30,358 nt of DNA from the IMG/VR virus record IMGVR_UViG_3300028800_000252, positions 1 to 30,358 of that record; one strand, written 5' to 3'. This DNA is from a virus. Under the pieces are notes generated by a model that did no database searches, was not told where the DNA came from, and was given only the letters and a program-made list of their open reading frames with translations. The position numbers and the translations under genes are program-made. Below are positions 15,549-22,757 of the stretch, piece by piece; position 1 is the first letter of the stretch, and the number at the start of each line of letters is the position of its first letter.

Positions 15549-17651
15549 TCAGGTGCGTGAACGGGACGCGGACGCCTGCTGGCGCATCCGCTGCTGGTGC
15601 GCCTCTTCCTGCTGACGCAGCCGTTGGTCATGCGTCGCAGCGGACTGCTGGAGCTGCTGCTGGGCCTGCGCGCCCTGCTCCTGCATCTGCTGCTCGGCAT
15701 GGCCGGCGCCGGCGGGCTCGCCGGCCGGCTGCGCGCCCCCCTGTTCGAGCTGCATCTGCGCGGCCTGGGCCTGCGCGAGCTTCTGGCGGTGCTCGTCGAC
15801 GTGTCTCTCGAAGATCGCCTTGATCCCCGGGTCGAGCTGCTCGTAGACGTACGACTTCTGGTACGCCTCGTGACCGTCGACGTGCGCCTGATCGTTGTCG
15901 AAGTTGTTCGTGTCGAGCGGTTGTCCGAGCGTCAGCTGACGGTTCTCGCGGTTGATCTGCGCCTGGTCGTTCGTGAAGTCGGCGACGAGGTGCTCGAGGC
16001 CGCCGACCTGGTAGTCGCGCAGGAATCTCGCGAGGTTCTGATCCTTCAGCGGGACGCCGTTCTGCAAGAACATCGTGAGCATCGACTGCATGGCCGCCTG
16101 CTGGGCGGCGAGCGACCGCGGCATCATCGAGCCGGCGACCTCAACGTGCGTGTGGTCGCGCAGCATCGTGCCGCGGAAGTCGATGATCTCCCACGCCTGA
16201 TCGTCACCGGCGAGCGAGATCGTGCGGCGGTCGTCGTAGTAGCGGGCGACGAGGCGCAGCTCCTTGCGCCCGATCTCGGCGAGCTGGCGTTCGAGGTCCC
16301 AGGCCGCCGGGCCGAGGCGCGTGTCGTCCTGCTCCTGCAGGAGGTTGATCGCGCTCGCGGCGGTGACGCCGGCGGGCACCTGCGCGGAGGAGACCTCGTG
16401 CTGGCCGGCGATGTCCTGGATCGCGGCCTCGCAGCGGTCGATCTCCTGGAGGATGTAGGACGGCAGAGACGGCGGCTCGAGGAAGGTCGGCTGGGCGTTC
16501 TGCATCGTGTCGTCGACCCACGCGATGCCGCCTGGTGCGCTGAGCTGACGCTGGAACTCGTCGGGGTCGCCGACGGCGCTCTTGGACGCGACGACGGTCG
16601 CGTTGCCGAGCCGGTTGCGGTGCTCGGCGATCTGGCTCTTGACCTTGTTGAGCTCGGTCTGTGGTCCGATGAGCTGCTCGCAGATGCTCGTCGGCCAGAG
16701 GCGCCCGGGGACGGGGATGCCGGAGATCATCACGAACGGCATCGGATCCCACGGACGCTCGTCGGTCTCGAGGACTCTTCTGCCCGCCCACACCGCGCGG
16801 AACCCGTGCGGGTGGTCTCTGCACGGCTTGCGCCAGTACTCGAACAGCTTCACGCCTCTGTGAAAGCCGCTGCTCGCTCCGACGCTGCCCATGAGGTGCG
16901 TCTCGATCAGGCCGGGGTTGGCGTCCGTGTCGGCGTCGAGCAGCACGCCGTAGCGGTCGGCGATGTGGTCCTGCGAGACGACGGACTCCTCGATCAGCCA
17001 GTCGACCTCGCTCCAGCTTCCCGCGAGCGGGTCGGGGACGATCTGGAACGGCGAGCGCACGGCGACGCGGATGTCCCCCACGTTGATCGTCTTCGCCTGC
17101 ACGGTGCCCTCGGGGAAGCCGAGGGCGGAGCTGAGCTGCGCGGGGTCGATGACGTCCGGGCGCATCGGGCGCCCGGAGCTGTCGAGCAGCGGTCTCTTGT
17201 CGGGGCCGACGAGCACCTGCGTCCCGTCGCCGATGGAGGGGTCCCACGCTGCCTTGACGAAGCCGGCGCCGCAGATGCGCGACCAGAGGAGCGCGCGTTC
17301 GAGGTGCTCCTGCATCGCGAGGTGAGTCCAGAGGTATTCGAGGACCTTCTCGGCCAGCTCGGCGGCGTTCATGTCGGAGTCGTCGGACGTCCGCGGCGTG
17401 CAGCGGAACGACGGCCGCTGCTTGCTGAGCTTCGCGACCTCGGTGCGAACGGCCGGCTGGATGCGGTTGTCGACGAGTTGGACGCGATCGGCGCGCAGTC
17501 TCGGCCGGTAGAGGCGGCTGCCGTCGTGCGCGAGCCACTGGTCGCCCTGGAAGTAGGCGAGGTTGAGGTACCAGTTCTTCTCGAAGCGTCGCCGTGCCGT
17601 CTTCGCTCTGCGGTAGAGCGTTTGCAGGTCGACGATGCTCGTGTCTCTCAC
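15549..17651 (-). CDS. Portal protein, 700 aa
   Basis: The GTG at 17649-17651 overlaps the upstream TGA (GTGA). The N-terminus (TLYRRAKTARRRFEKNWYLNLAYFQGDQWL) and the following NRIQPAVRTEVAKLSKQRPSFRCTP are typical of P22/T7-like portal proteins, as are the length and helical middle (GPQTELNKVKSQIAEHRNRLGNATVV). Further on, AAIQDIAGQHEVSSAQVPAGVTAASAINLLQEQDDTRLGP matches the conserved portal stem/wing region. The C-terminal 90 residues are Gln-rich (a possible barrel or coiled coil ending QQRMRQQASASRSRT). The ring sits at the capsid vertex and conducts DNA. Ten of its arginines that I checked use AGA. Confidence 0.9.
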   Translation of the reverse strand: MRDTSIVDLQTLYRRAKTARRRFEKNWYLNLAYFQGDQWLAHDGSRLYRPRLRADRVQLVDNRIQPAVRTEVAKLSKQRPSFRCTPRTSDDSDMNAAELAEKVLEYLWTHLAMQEHLERALLWSRICGAGFVKAAWDPSIGDGTQVLVGPDKRPLLDSSGRPMRPDVIDPAQLSSALGFPEGTVQAKTINVGDIRVAVRSPFQIVPDPLAGSWSEVDWLIEESVVSQDHIADRYGVLLDADTDANPGLIETHLMGSVGASSGFHRGVKLFEYWRKPCRDHPHGFRAVWAGRRVLETDERPWDPMPFVMISGIPVPGRLWPTSICEQLIGPQTELNKVKSQIAEHRNRLGNATVVASKSAVGDPDEFQRQLSAPGGIAWVDDTMQNAQPTFLEPPSLPSYILQEIDRCEAAIQDIAGQHEVSSAQVPAGVTAASAINLLQEQDDTRLGPAAWDLERQLAEIGRKELRLVARYYDDRRTISLAGDDQAWEIIDFRGTMLRDHTHVEVAGSMMPRSLAAQQAAMQSMLTMFLQNGVPLKDQNLARFLRDYQVGGLEHLVADFTNDQAQINRENRQLTLGQPLDTNNFDNDQAHVDGHEAYQKSYVYEQLDPGIKAIFERHVDEHRQKLAQAQAAQMQLEQGGAQPAGEPAGAGHAEQQMQEQGAQAQQQLQQSAATHDQRLRQQEEAHQQRMRQQASASRSRT

Positions 17652-17908
17652 GACCCATCCTCCGGGCCGGGGTCGTCAGCGACCGTGCCGACGAGGTCGT
17701 ACTCGTCGTCCTCGGGCGGCTCGGTTCTGGCCGGCTGCCGGCGCGCGGCAGGAAGCTGAACGATCTGCGGGTGCTGGATGCGCGTCAGCAGCTCGCGTCG
17801 CTCTTCAGCCCACGCCTTCTCGCGACGATCGGCGACGATCGCCGTCGTGACCATGAAGGCGCCGAAGATCAGAGCGAGCAGGACGAACGCGATCAGCAGC
17901 CCCGTCAT
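17648..17908 (-). CDS. Single-pass membrane protein, 86 aa
   Basis: The ATG at 17906-17908 overlaps the previous TGA (ATGA). Residues 2-27 are strongly hydrophobic (TGLLIAFVLLALIFGAFMVTTAIVA), one transmembrane helix. It is followed by a basic patch (DRREKAWAEERRE), implying N-out/C-in topology, and an acidic, Pro-rich tail (EPPEDDEYDLVGTVADDPGPEDGS). It is coupled to the portal gene. A membrane protein between terminase and portal is unusual. It might be a misplaced lysis gene (holin- or spanin-like) or a membrane-docked assembly factor. Confidence 0.78.
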   Translation of the reverse strand: MTGLLIAFVLLALIFGAFMVTTAIVADRREKAWAEERRELLTRIQHPQIVQLPAARRQPARTEPPEDDEYDLVGTVADDPGPEDGS

Positions 17909-18057
17909 CGGCTCCGCCCGTTCGCGATGACGTCGGCCGGGTGGTGAACGCCCTTGGCGAGCTTCTTCCATCCGCGGTAGGCCGCGGTCCGTGCCCGCGT
18001 CGTCGCCTTCTGGGCTCTCCGCCGCTCGGCGCGGTTGCGCGGCATCGGCGCGCTCAT
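17905..18057 (-). CDS. Small basic protein, 50 aa
   Basis: The start ATG at 18055-18057 and the stop at 17905-17907 both form ATGA overlaps with neighbours, which makes this short frame credible. The sequence is very basic (PRNRAERRRAQKATTRARTAAYRGWKKLAKG), a likely nucleic-acid or polyanion binder. No family is recognised. Confidence 0.72.
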   Translation of the reverse strand: MSAPMPRNRAERRRAQKATTRARTAAYRGWKKLAKGVHHPADVIANGRSR

Positions 18058-18419
18058 GCGCCCTCCGTCGATCGCGGCCGCCGCGCCGGACGGCCGCGGC
18101 CGCGTCTGACCGGCTCCGGCCGTCTGCCGAGCGCGCCCTCGAGCGCCTCAGCGTACGACTGCCACGATCTCGCCGATCTCTGCGCGTCAGCGAGCTTCGC
18201 CTCGACCGCGGCGAGGGGCTGCTCGTGGATCTCCAGCGCGCGGGCAGCCTCGCGGACGCAGCCCGTGCAGAGGATCAGGTCGTCGATCGTCTGCGGGCTT
18301 CCGTCGGGATGTCTGAGGACGGGTCCCTCGTAGGCGGCACCGAAGTCGACGTGGGGCTCGCCGAGCTTGGCCTGGTAGCAGGCTGAGCAGAACGAGGACG
18401 ACTCGACGACGCGGATCAT
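18054..18419 (-). CDS. Zinc-ribbon protein with AT-hook-like tail, 121 aa
   Basis: The ATG at 18417-18419 has GAGGAG about 7 nt upstream. Cys11-x2-Cys14 and Cys51-x2-Cys54 make a two-knuckle zinc ribbon. Residues 60-100 are helical. The C-terminus RRGRGRPARRPR (about 105-116) has the RGRP core of an AT-hook. The combination suggests a DNA-binding factor, perhaps linked to packaging or to late transcription, given its place right after the large terminase gene and its gap. It starts the coupled chain zinc protein, 50-aa basic protein, membrane protein, portal. Confidence 0.78.
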   Translation of the reverse strand: MIRVVESSSFCSACYQAKLGEPHVDFGAAYEGPVLRHPDGSPQTIDDLILCTGCVREAARALEIHEQPLAAVEAKLADAQRSARSWQSYAEALEGALGRRPEPVRRGRGRPARRPRSTEGA

Positions 18420-18451
18420 GCGGCAACTCCTCGGTTGGTGTGGTCTGCCCT

Positions 18452-18485
18452 TCGGGCGTCGCCTCGGCGCTGAGCGCGCTCGCGA
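18452..18485. repeat. 34-bp perfect inverted repeat, left arm
   Basis: These 34 bases (starting tcgggcgtcgcctcggcgct) recur as an exact reverse complement at 24355-24388, inside the 298-aa gene. Here the copy is non-coding and ends 33 bp upstream of the zinc-ribbon start. Confidence 0.95.
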
Positions 18486-18564
18486 CGACGATCCGGCGTG
18501 GTGGCTGCGGCGTCGTCGGGCGGACGCCCGAGGGGCAGTGCGTTGCCGGGGAGAGCCCGGCGGA

Positions 18565-18636
18565 TGGCGGCGCCCGGTGCGGCCCCGGGTTCTCCGGCCC
18601 ATGAAGCCGGCGTGGTCGCTGTTCCACTACACCGCG
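18565..18636 (-). ncRNA. tRNA-Met(CAT)-like cloverleaf lacking canonical D/T-loop bases
   Basis: Read on the minus strand, 72 nt fold exactly as a tRNA. Acceptor arms CGCGGTG/CGCCGCC have 6 of 7 pairs (one G·U) and a 1:72 mismatch. The rest is linker TA, D-stem GTGG/CCAC, anticodon stem CCGGC/GCCGG with loop TTCATGG (T33, anticodon CAT), a 4-nt variable region, T-stem CCCGG/CCGGG and A73. The 5' CGCGG start and unpaired 1:72 recall initiator tRNA. However, the D-loop lacks GG and the T-loop is GGCCGCA instead of TTCGANT, so the elbow contact would be lost. It could be a decayed tRNA, a tRNA-like RNA or a chance fold in GC-rich DNA. Confidence 0.4.
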
Positions 18637-18754
18637 TTGACTCCGGCGCTATCAGCGCACTTCACGCCGGAAGGTGGTGCTCACAGCACCCACACCCCGC
18701 AGGGCGCACCATGCTGCGCTGACCACCCGAGTCGGGCACGAGGCCCGGCCAGAT

Positions 18755-20257
18755 CTAGGCGAAGATGCCGCCGCCGAGCGGATGCTCGGGCGCGGCCGTG
18801 CCGTTCAACCGTTCAAGGTTCGCGCGCAGGATGCGATCTTGCAGCGTCTGCGACGGCGTCAGCGAGGGACGCTTCGGGCGCACCGTCGGCGACATGCAGA
18901 TGTACCGCAGCGCGTCGAGGAGATGGTCGTCTCTGCGGACCGGGGTTTCCTTCGCTTCGTTCTCGCCAGCGGCCTGTCTTGCCCACCGGTAGCGCTTGAA
19001 CTCGCGGATCAGCTCCGTGCAGTTCGCCGTCACGCGCAGCCGGTCGCCCTCCAACCGCTCCTTCACCGCGTTGATGCCGGCGAGCCGATCGTTCACGCCC
19101 AGCAGCGTGCTGACGCCCGCTGCGCGGTATGCGTCGCGGATCGATCTTCCGGTCTGCTCCTCGGTCCGCCGTGACGCGGGGTCGATTATGTTGAATCGGG
19201 TCCTGATTCCCCATCGTGCGCAACGGTCGAGGAACTGCTCGGCGACGGCGGAGACAGTGAGGCCCTGGAGCGGCAGCTCGTCGAAGACCCACAACACGTC
19301 GTCGGCGTCGAGGAAGGTCAGCAGCACGGCCGCCATGTGGCGGATGCCGTTGTCGATGCCCCCGAGGAGGACAAGCGGCGCATCTCTCGGGACCTCGTCC
19401 AGCTCCGGGTGGACGTGACGCGCGACATCGAAGGTGTCATAGATCAGACCGGCGAAGTGGACGAAGCGGCCGCTCTTACGTGCGGCGCGCTCCTCGTGCG
19501 AGAGGCCGGCGAGCGCGCGCTCTTTCGTCTTCGCGTCGAGGTGGGGGTTCTCGTCCATGTCGACGAGAACGATCGTCGCGTCGGTCAGACGCCCCTCGGT
19601 CCACGGCTCGTAGATATCGACGAACATCCACGACATGCCCAGCAGCGGCGTCATGGTGAACACCTCGTCGCCGCCGTAGTCGATCAGGCGCATGAGGGAC
19701 TCCTTGCGGATGTCCTCGCGCGGCTCCTCGTCGTAGTGGACGCGATGCAGAGCCGCGCCGCCGAACTTGTCGAGATCCTGGTCGTTGCTGAAGAACTGCC
19801 ACCACGAGCCGTTCGCGAACGTCAGCACCCGCTGCTTCTCGCTCCACGCTCTATCGAGCGTGCCGCCGGCGAGCTGCGCCGGAGGCGCCCACTCGCGGAC
19901 CTTCTGCAGCACGACCTTGTCGAGCGTGTTCGTGAGGTCCGGGATGATGATGCGGCAGTAGAACGGCGGCTGGAAGTGCTTGTACGGCAGCAGGTGCTCG
20001 GGGACGACGTCGGGATCGAGCGTCTGGATCAGGTCGTCCACGATCCCCGCGGTCGTCTTGCCGCTGCGGTTGCCGCCCAGGAACGCCTTGAGCGGGTCGC
20101 GGCCGGCGTGGAACACGCGCTGCTTGGCGTGTGGCTCGTAGAACGCGAGCGGGTTCGCTCTCCGCAGCGCTTCAAGTTCCAGCAGCTCGGCGCGGACTCG
20201 AGCCTGCTCGGCGGCCGGGAGCGCCGCGAGGCGCTCAAGGTTGATCCGGAGCTTCAC
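18755..20257 (-). CDS. terL: Terminase large subunit (packaging ATPase/nuclease)
   Basis: 500 residues from the GTG at 20255-20257, which overlaps the RHH stop as GTGA; longer frames run into that gene. The ATPase domain has a Q-type entry motif EPHAKQRVFH (41-50), Walker A GGNRSGKT (61-68) and Walker B VHYDEEP (173-179) with catalytic Glu. The RNase H-like nuclease domain has its Asp triad at GGIDNG (Asp302), IIDP (Asp359) and RRDDHLLDALRY (Asp443/444). The protein pumps DNA into the procapsid through the portal and cuts concatemers. The length is normal. A 335-bp gap separates it from the next gene. Confidence 0.95.
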   Translation of the reverse strand: MKLRINLERLAALPAAEQARVRAELLELEALRRANPLAFYEPHAKQRVFHAGRDPLKAFLGGNRSGKTTAGIVDDLIQTLDPDVVPEHLLPYKHFQPPFYCRIIIPDLTNTLDKVVLQKVREWAPPAQLAGGTLDRAWSEKQRVLTFANGSWWQFFSNDQDLDKFGGAALHRVHYDEEPREDIRKESLMRLIDYGGDEVFTMTPLLGMSWMFVDIYEPWTEGRLTDATIVLVDMDENPHLDAKTKERALAGLSHEERAARKSGRFVHFAGLIYDTFDVARHVHPELDEVPRDAPLVLLGGIDNGIRHMAAVLLTFLDADDVLWVFDELPLQGLTVSAVAEQFLDRCARWGIRTRFNIIDPASRRTEEQTGRSIRDAYRAAGVSTLLGVNDRLAGINAVKERLEGDRLRVTANCTELIREFKRYRWARQAAGENEAKETPVRRDDHLLDALRYICMSPTVRPKRPSLTPSQTLQDRILRANLERLNGTAAPEHPLGGGIFA

Positions 20258-20412
20258 CGCGGGGGCACCCCCGCCTTCTCCTCGGCGGTCGACGCGAGCT
20301 GCGCTTCGGCGGCGCGGATCAGCCACGCGGTGCGCGACTCTTCGCCGCGCGCAGCGTCGATCCGCTCGAGCAGCACCAGCGGCAGTCGGAAGTTCACGAT
20401 CGGGGTCGCCAT
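20254..20412 (-). CDS. Ribbon-helix-helix DNA-binding protein, 52 aa
   Basis: The ATG at 20410-20412 overlaps the glycosidase stop (ATGA), and its own TGA overlaps the terminase GTG (GTGA), so the three genes are translationally coupled. The pattern TPIVNFRLPLVLLERIDAA (strand, then first helix) followed by ESRTAWLIRAAEAQLAS (second helix) is a textbook Arc/MetJ/CopG-type ribbon-helix-helix. Such proteins bind DNA as dimers through a paired beta ribbon. Directly before the large subunit it may act as DNA-recognition partner (small-terminase analogue) or as a local repressor. Neither role is shown by sequence alone. Confidence 0.85.
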   Translation of the reverse strand: MATPIVNFRLPLVLLERIDAARGEESRTAWLIRAAEAQLASTAEEKAGVPPR

Positions 20413-21965
20413 CAGCCGCGGACCGGGATGCGCGCCGGCCGTCGCGCGGGAAGACGGACGGGACGACGCGGAGACGACGCGACGATCGGCAGGGCCGGAC
20501 TGATCGCCTGGGCGGCGACGATGACCGCGGTGCTGACGGTCTGCGAGCCGGTCAGGGCAGCGGTAGTCGTGCCTGCCACGGCGATCGGGTCTTCGGCCCA
20601 GCCAGCAGTCGGCGCGCCCGTCGAGGAACCGTCGAGGATTGTCGGCATGTCGGCCGGCGGGGTGATGACGCTCGGGGCATCGGTGACCGCCCACCACAAC
20701 GCGCGAGCGCGATCGACGGTCGACGTGAGTCTCGGTCCGGTGACGGTTCTCGATGCGGCCGAGGCGACGTCGCCTTCGGCGTCGACGATTCTGCTCGTGT
20801 TCACGGTTGAGCCGACGAGCGCGACGATCGTCGCGGCGCGGTAGCGGCTCGCGCCGCCCCACGTGATCGTGTGCGTCGCCGCGCCGTCGACCGCTGCGAC
20901 ACGCTCGAAGACGGCGAAGTTGAAGCTCGAGAACAGGTCTCTGCGCTCCGTCCAGCCGGCCATCTGGATGTCGACGTCGGCACCAGTGACGTACACGCCA
21001 CACAGCAGCGCGTCGCCGGCTCTCGTCTCGGCCGGCTGCGACGCGGCGAGGGTCGTGCCGGTCGAGCCGCCGGATGCAATCTGGCCCCGCACCTCGACGC
21101 GCTGAGTCGGCACGTAGGCGAGCAGCGCGGTGAGCGCAGCGCCGATCGCCGGCTTCGTGGTCGTGTCGCGCAGCAGGTAGCCGAAGTTCTGCTCGCGGTC
21201 TGTGGGATCGGTGCCCGCGTCGATCATCCCGAACCAGAACAGCCGCTCAACCGAGGGGCATTCCTCGGCGATCCGCTCGATGACCTTCGTCGCGTCGGCG
21301 GCCGCCTGCGCGTAGGTGAGGTTGACCGCGCGGCCGTAGTTGCCGTCGGAGTTCGTGAAGGCCGTTCCGCCTGAGGTCGACACCCCGAACTCCGTCAGCC
21401 AGTACGGGAAGTTCGTTGGGCAGCCGTGTGCGGCGGCCTGCGAGATCCCCGTCTGGATCCGGTCGACTTCCTCGTGCGCGAAGTAGGGATGGCAGCACCA
21501 TGCCCGCACGTAGCTGTGCAGGTTCGGCACCGCGGCGTACATCGCGTCGACCCACGTTGACCCGGCCCAGAGCGCGTAGTCGTTCTGGGCGATGATCCCG
21601 ACTCTGGTCAGGCCGACAGCGTCCAGCGCCGAGCGCAGCGCGGCGATGGCTCTGGCGTAGTTGCCGGCCTTCGTTCTCAGCGTCGTGGTGTTGTTGCCGT
21701 TCTTGTAGCTGTAGCTGTCCTCGTTGCCCAGCTCGACGTTCGTGAGCGTCGGGTATCTCTGGAGCGTTGCGACGATCGTCGCGGGGGCCGTCGTCCAGTC
21801 CTCGACGAGTAGGTGCACGTCTACGCCGAGTCTTCCGTGCGCGGCGACCGCATCGCCGACCGGCCACGCATCCGAGAGTCGCGCACAGCGGAACGGGAAC
21901 GCGGCGTACGCGGTGGGGATGATCGCGGGCCAGCCCGACTGGCCCTCGGTCCCGAGCAGAAACAT
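20412..21965 (-). CDS. GH-A-clan glycosidase with C-terminal beta domain: probable tailspike/depolymerase
   Basis: 517 residues from the ATG at 21963-21965. The N-terminal ~290 residues look like a (beta/alpha)8 glycosidase. VELGNE gives the Asn-Glu pair after strand 4 (acid/base Glu82). CHPYF (157-162) fits the strand-6 His/Tyr. YWLTEFGVS gives a nucleophile Glu192 after strand 7, a normal spacing for clan GH-A. LFWFGMIDAG fits the strand-8 Trp. Residues ~300-490 are Thr/Ala-rich beta strands (AGDALLCGVYVTGADVD), as in phage and secreted carbohydrate-binding modules. The end is basic (RRPVRLPARRPARIPVRG). There is no signal peptide. Its place among virion genes suggests a particle-bound enzyme degrading host surface glycan. 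The substrate cannot be told. Confidence 0.8.
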   Translation of the reverse strand: MFLLGTEGQSGWPAIIPTAYAAFPFRCARLSDAWPVGDAVAAHGRLGVDVHLLVEDWTTAPATIVATLQRYPTLTNVELGNEDSYSYKNGNNTTTLRTKAGNYARAIAALRSALDAVGLTRVGIIAQNDYALWAGSTWVDAMYAAVPNLHSYVRAWCCHPYFAHEEVDRIQTGISQAAAHGCPTNFPYWLTEFGVSTSGGTAFTNSDGNYGRAVNLTYAQAAADATKVIERIAEECPSVERLFWFGMIDAGTDPTDREQNFGYLLRDTTTKPAIGAALTALLAYVPTQRVEVRGQIASGGSTGTTLAASQPAETRAGDALLCGVYVTGADVDIQMAGWTERRDLFSSFNFAVFERVAAVDGAATHTITWGGASRYRAATIVALVGSTVNTSRIVDAEGDVASAASRTVTGPRLTSTVDRARALWWAVTDAPSVITPPADMPTILDGSSTGAPTAGWAEDPIAVAGTTTAALTGSQTVSTAVIVAAQAISPALPIVASSPRRPVRLPARRPARIPVRG

Positions 21966-21970
21966 CTGAC

Positions 21971-22369
21971 TCAGAAGGCGTAGACGACGACGCGAGCGGA
22001 AAAGGCGCCGGAACCGCCGACCTGGGCGGCGTTCTTGAGCGAGACCTGGCCGCCGGCGGCGAGCAGACCGCCGTCGATCAGGAACGCCTGACCGTCACCG
22101 TTCGCTCTGGTGGCAGTGAACGTGCCCAGCGTCGCGTAGCGGGTCGTGCCGCCATCGTCGTATCTGACGCGAACCTCTCCGGCGAGGTCGGTCTCGGTCG
22201 AGGGGTTGCGCACGATGACGAGCAAGCCGGGAGACGGCTGTCGGGAGACGGCATCCGGCGAGCCGAGGTCGATCAGCTTCTCGGTCGCGGCCAGGTCGCT
22301 GTTCGCCCAACTCACGCTCTGGTTCGCGATGCGCGTCGAGGCGTCACCGCCGGGCCAAGTCCGAGCCAT
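21971..22369 (-). CDS. Structural-looking protein, 132 aa
   Basis: The ATG at 22367-22369 has GGAGG 5 nt upstream, so the longer upstream frame is discarded. The sequence is beta-rich: ATEKLIDLGSPDA, LLVIVRNPSTETDLAGEVRVRYDDGG, RYATLGTFTA, QAFLIDGGLLAAGGQVSLKNA, FSARVVVYAF. It ends on a strand, as many small phage tail or head-surface proteins do. It is the first gene of the virion block and lies 5 bp from the glycosidase gene, so it may be an anchor or a partner for that tailspike. No family is recognised. Confidence 0.75.
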   Translation of the reverse strand: MARTWPGGDASTRIANQSVSWANSDLAATEKLIDLGSPDAVSRQPSPGLLVIVRNPSTETDLAGEVRVRYDDGGTTRYATLGTFTATRANGDGQAFLIDGGLLAAGGQVSLKNAAQVGGSGAFSARVVVYAF

Positions 22370-22686
22370 GACGGCCTCCGTTCCCGATTGAAGTCGAGGC
22401 CGGGCACACGCCCGACCGATGAGTGACACCGGGCCCACCCGGGCGCCGCCGCCCGCTGAGCCTGCCGCGTCGATCGCGATAGGAGACGGCGGACAACCCG
22501 AGAGGACCCGCTCGCACCGGCTGAAGGCCAGAGGCCCACGCCGACGCGAGAAGGATCGCTGGCTCAGCGCAACCCGCTCGACGGGAACGGATCGCTCCGC
22601 CGCGCCCACCGCCCGTGCGGCAGTTCAACGCGGCTGGCCCGAAACGCGCCGTAGGCGCCCCGAGGTCTTCCTGCTGGCCAGCGAAA
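22370..22686. other. 317-bp non-coding leader between tRNA-Gln and first virion gene
   Basis: No frame with a ribosome site is found besides the Shine-Dalgarno of the 132-aa gene. There are several GC-rich dyads, e.g. ccgggcccacccgg near 22429-22442, that could act as attenuator stems. No clear promoter is seen. The tRNA and virion genes may be one transcript with this as a long 5' leader. Confidence 0.5.
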
Positions 22687-22757
22687 TCCAGGGGGAGGAC
22701 TCGAACCTCCGCTACGGCGTCCAGAGCGCCGCGTCCTGCCAACTAGACCACCCTGGA
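22687..22757 (-). tRNA. tRNA-Gln(CTG)
   Basis: 71 nt on the minus strand. Acceptor TCCAGGG/CCCTGGA, D-stem GTCT/GGAC (one G·U), anticodon stem CGGCG/CGCCG with loop CTCTGGA (anticodon CTG, reads CAG), T-stem GGAGG/CCTCC with loop TTCGAGT. No encoded CCA. It sits at the head of the virion block, whose scaffold, portal C-terminus and internal proteins are glutamine-rich. Confidence 0.95.

Larger units (their letters stand above)
18420..18754. other. 335-bp non-coding gap between terminase and zinc-ribbon gene
   Basis: No credible reading frame on either strand. It contains the Shine-Dalgarno of the downstream gene, one arm of a 34-bp inverted repeat (18452-18485) and a tRNA-Met-like cloverleaf (18565-18636). 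Small dyads such as ggtgct-cac-agcacc lie near 18676-18690. A promoter for the portal-to-capsid genes may lie here, but I see no clear -35/-10 pair. Confidence 0.6.

Noticed and set aside
15597-17759. A 720-codon plus-strand frame opposite the portal gene
   Set aside because: Shadow frame; the portal reading shows family motifs and coupled start/stop signals.
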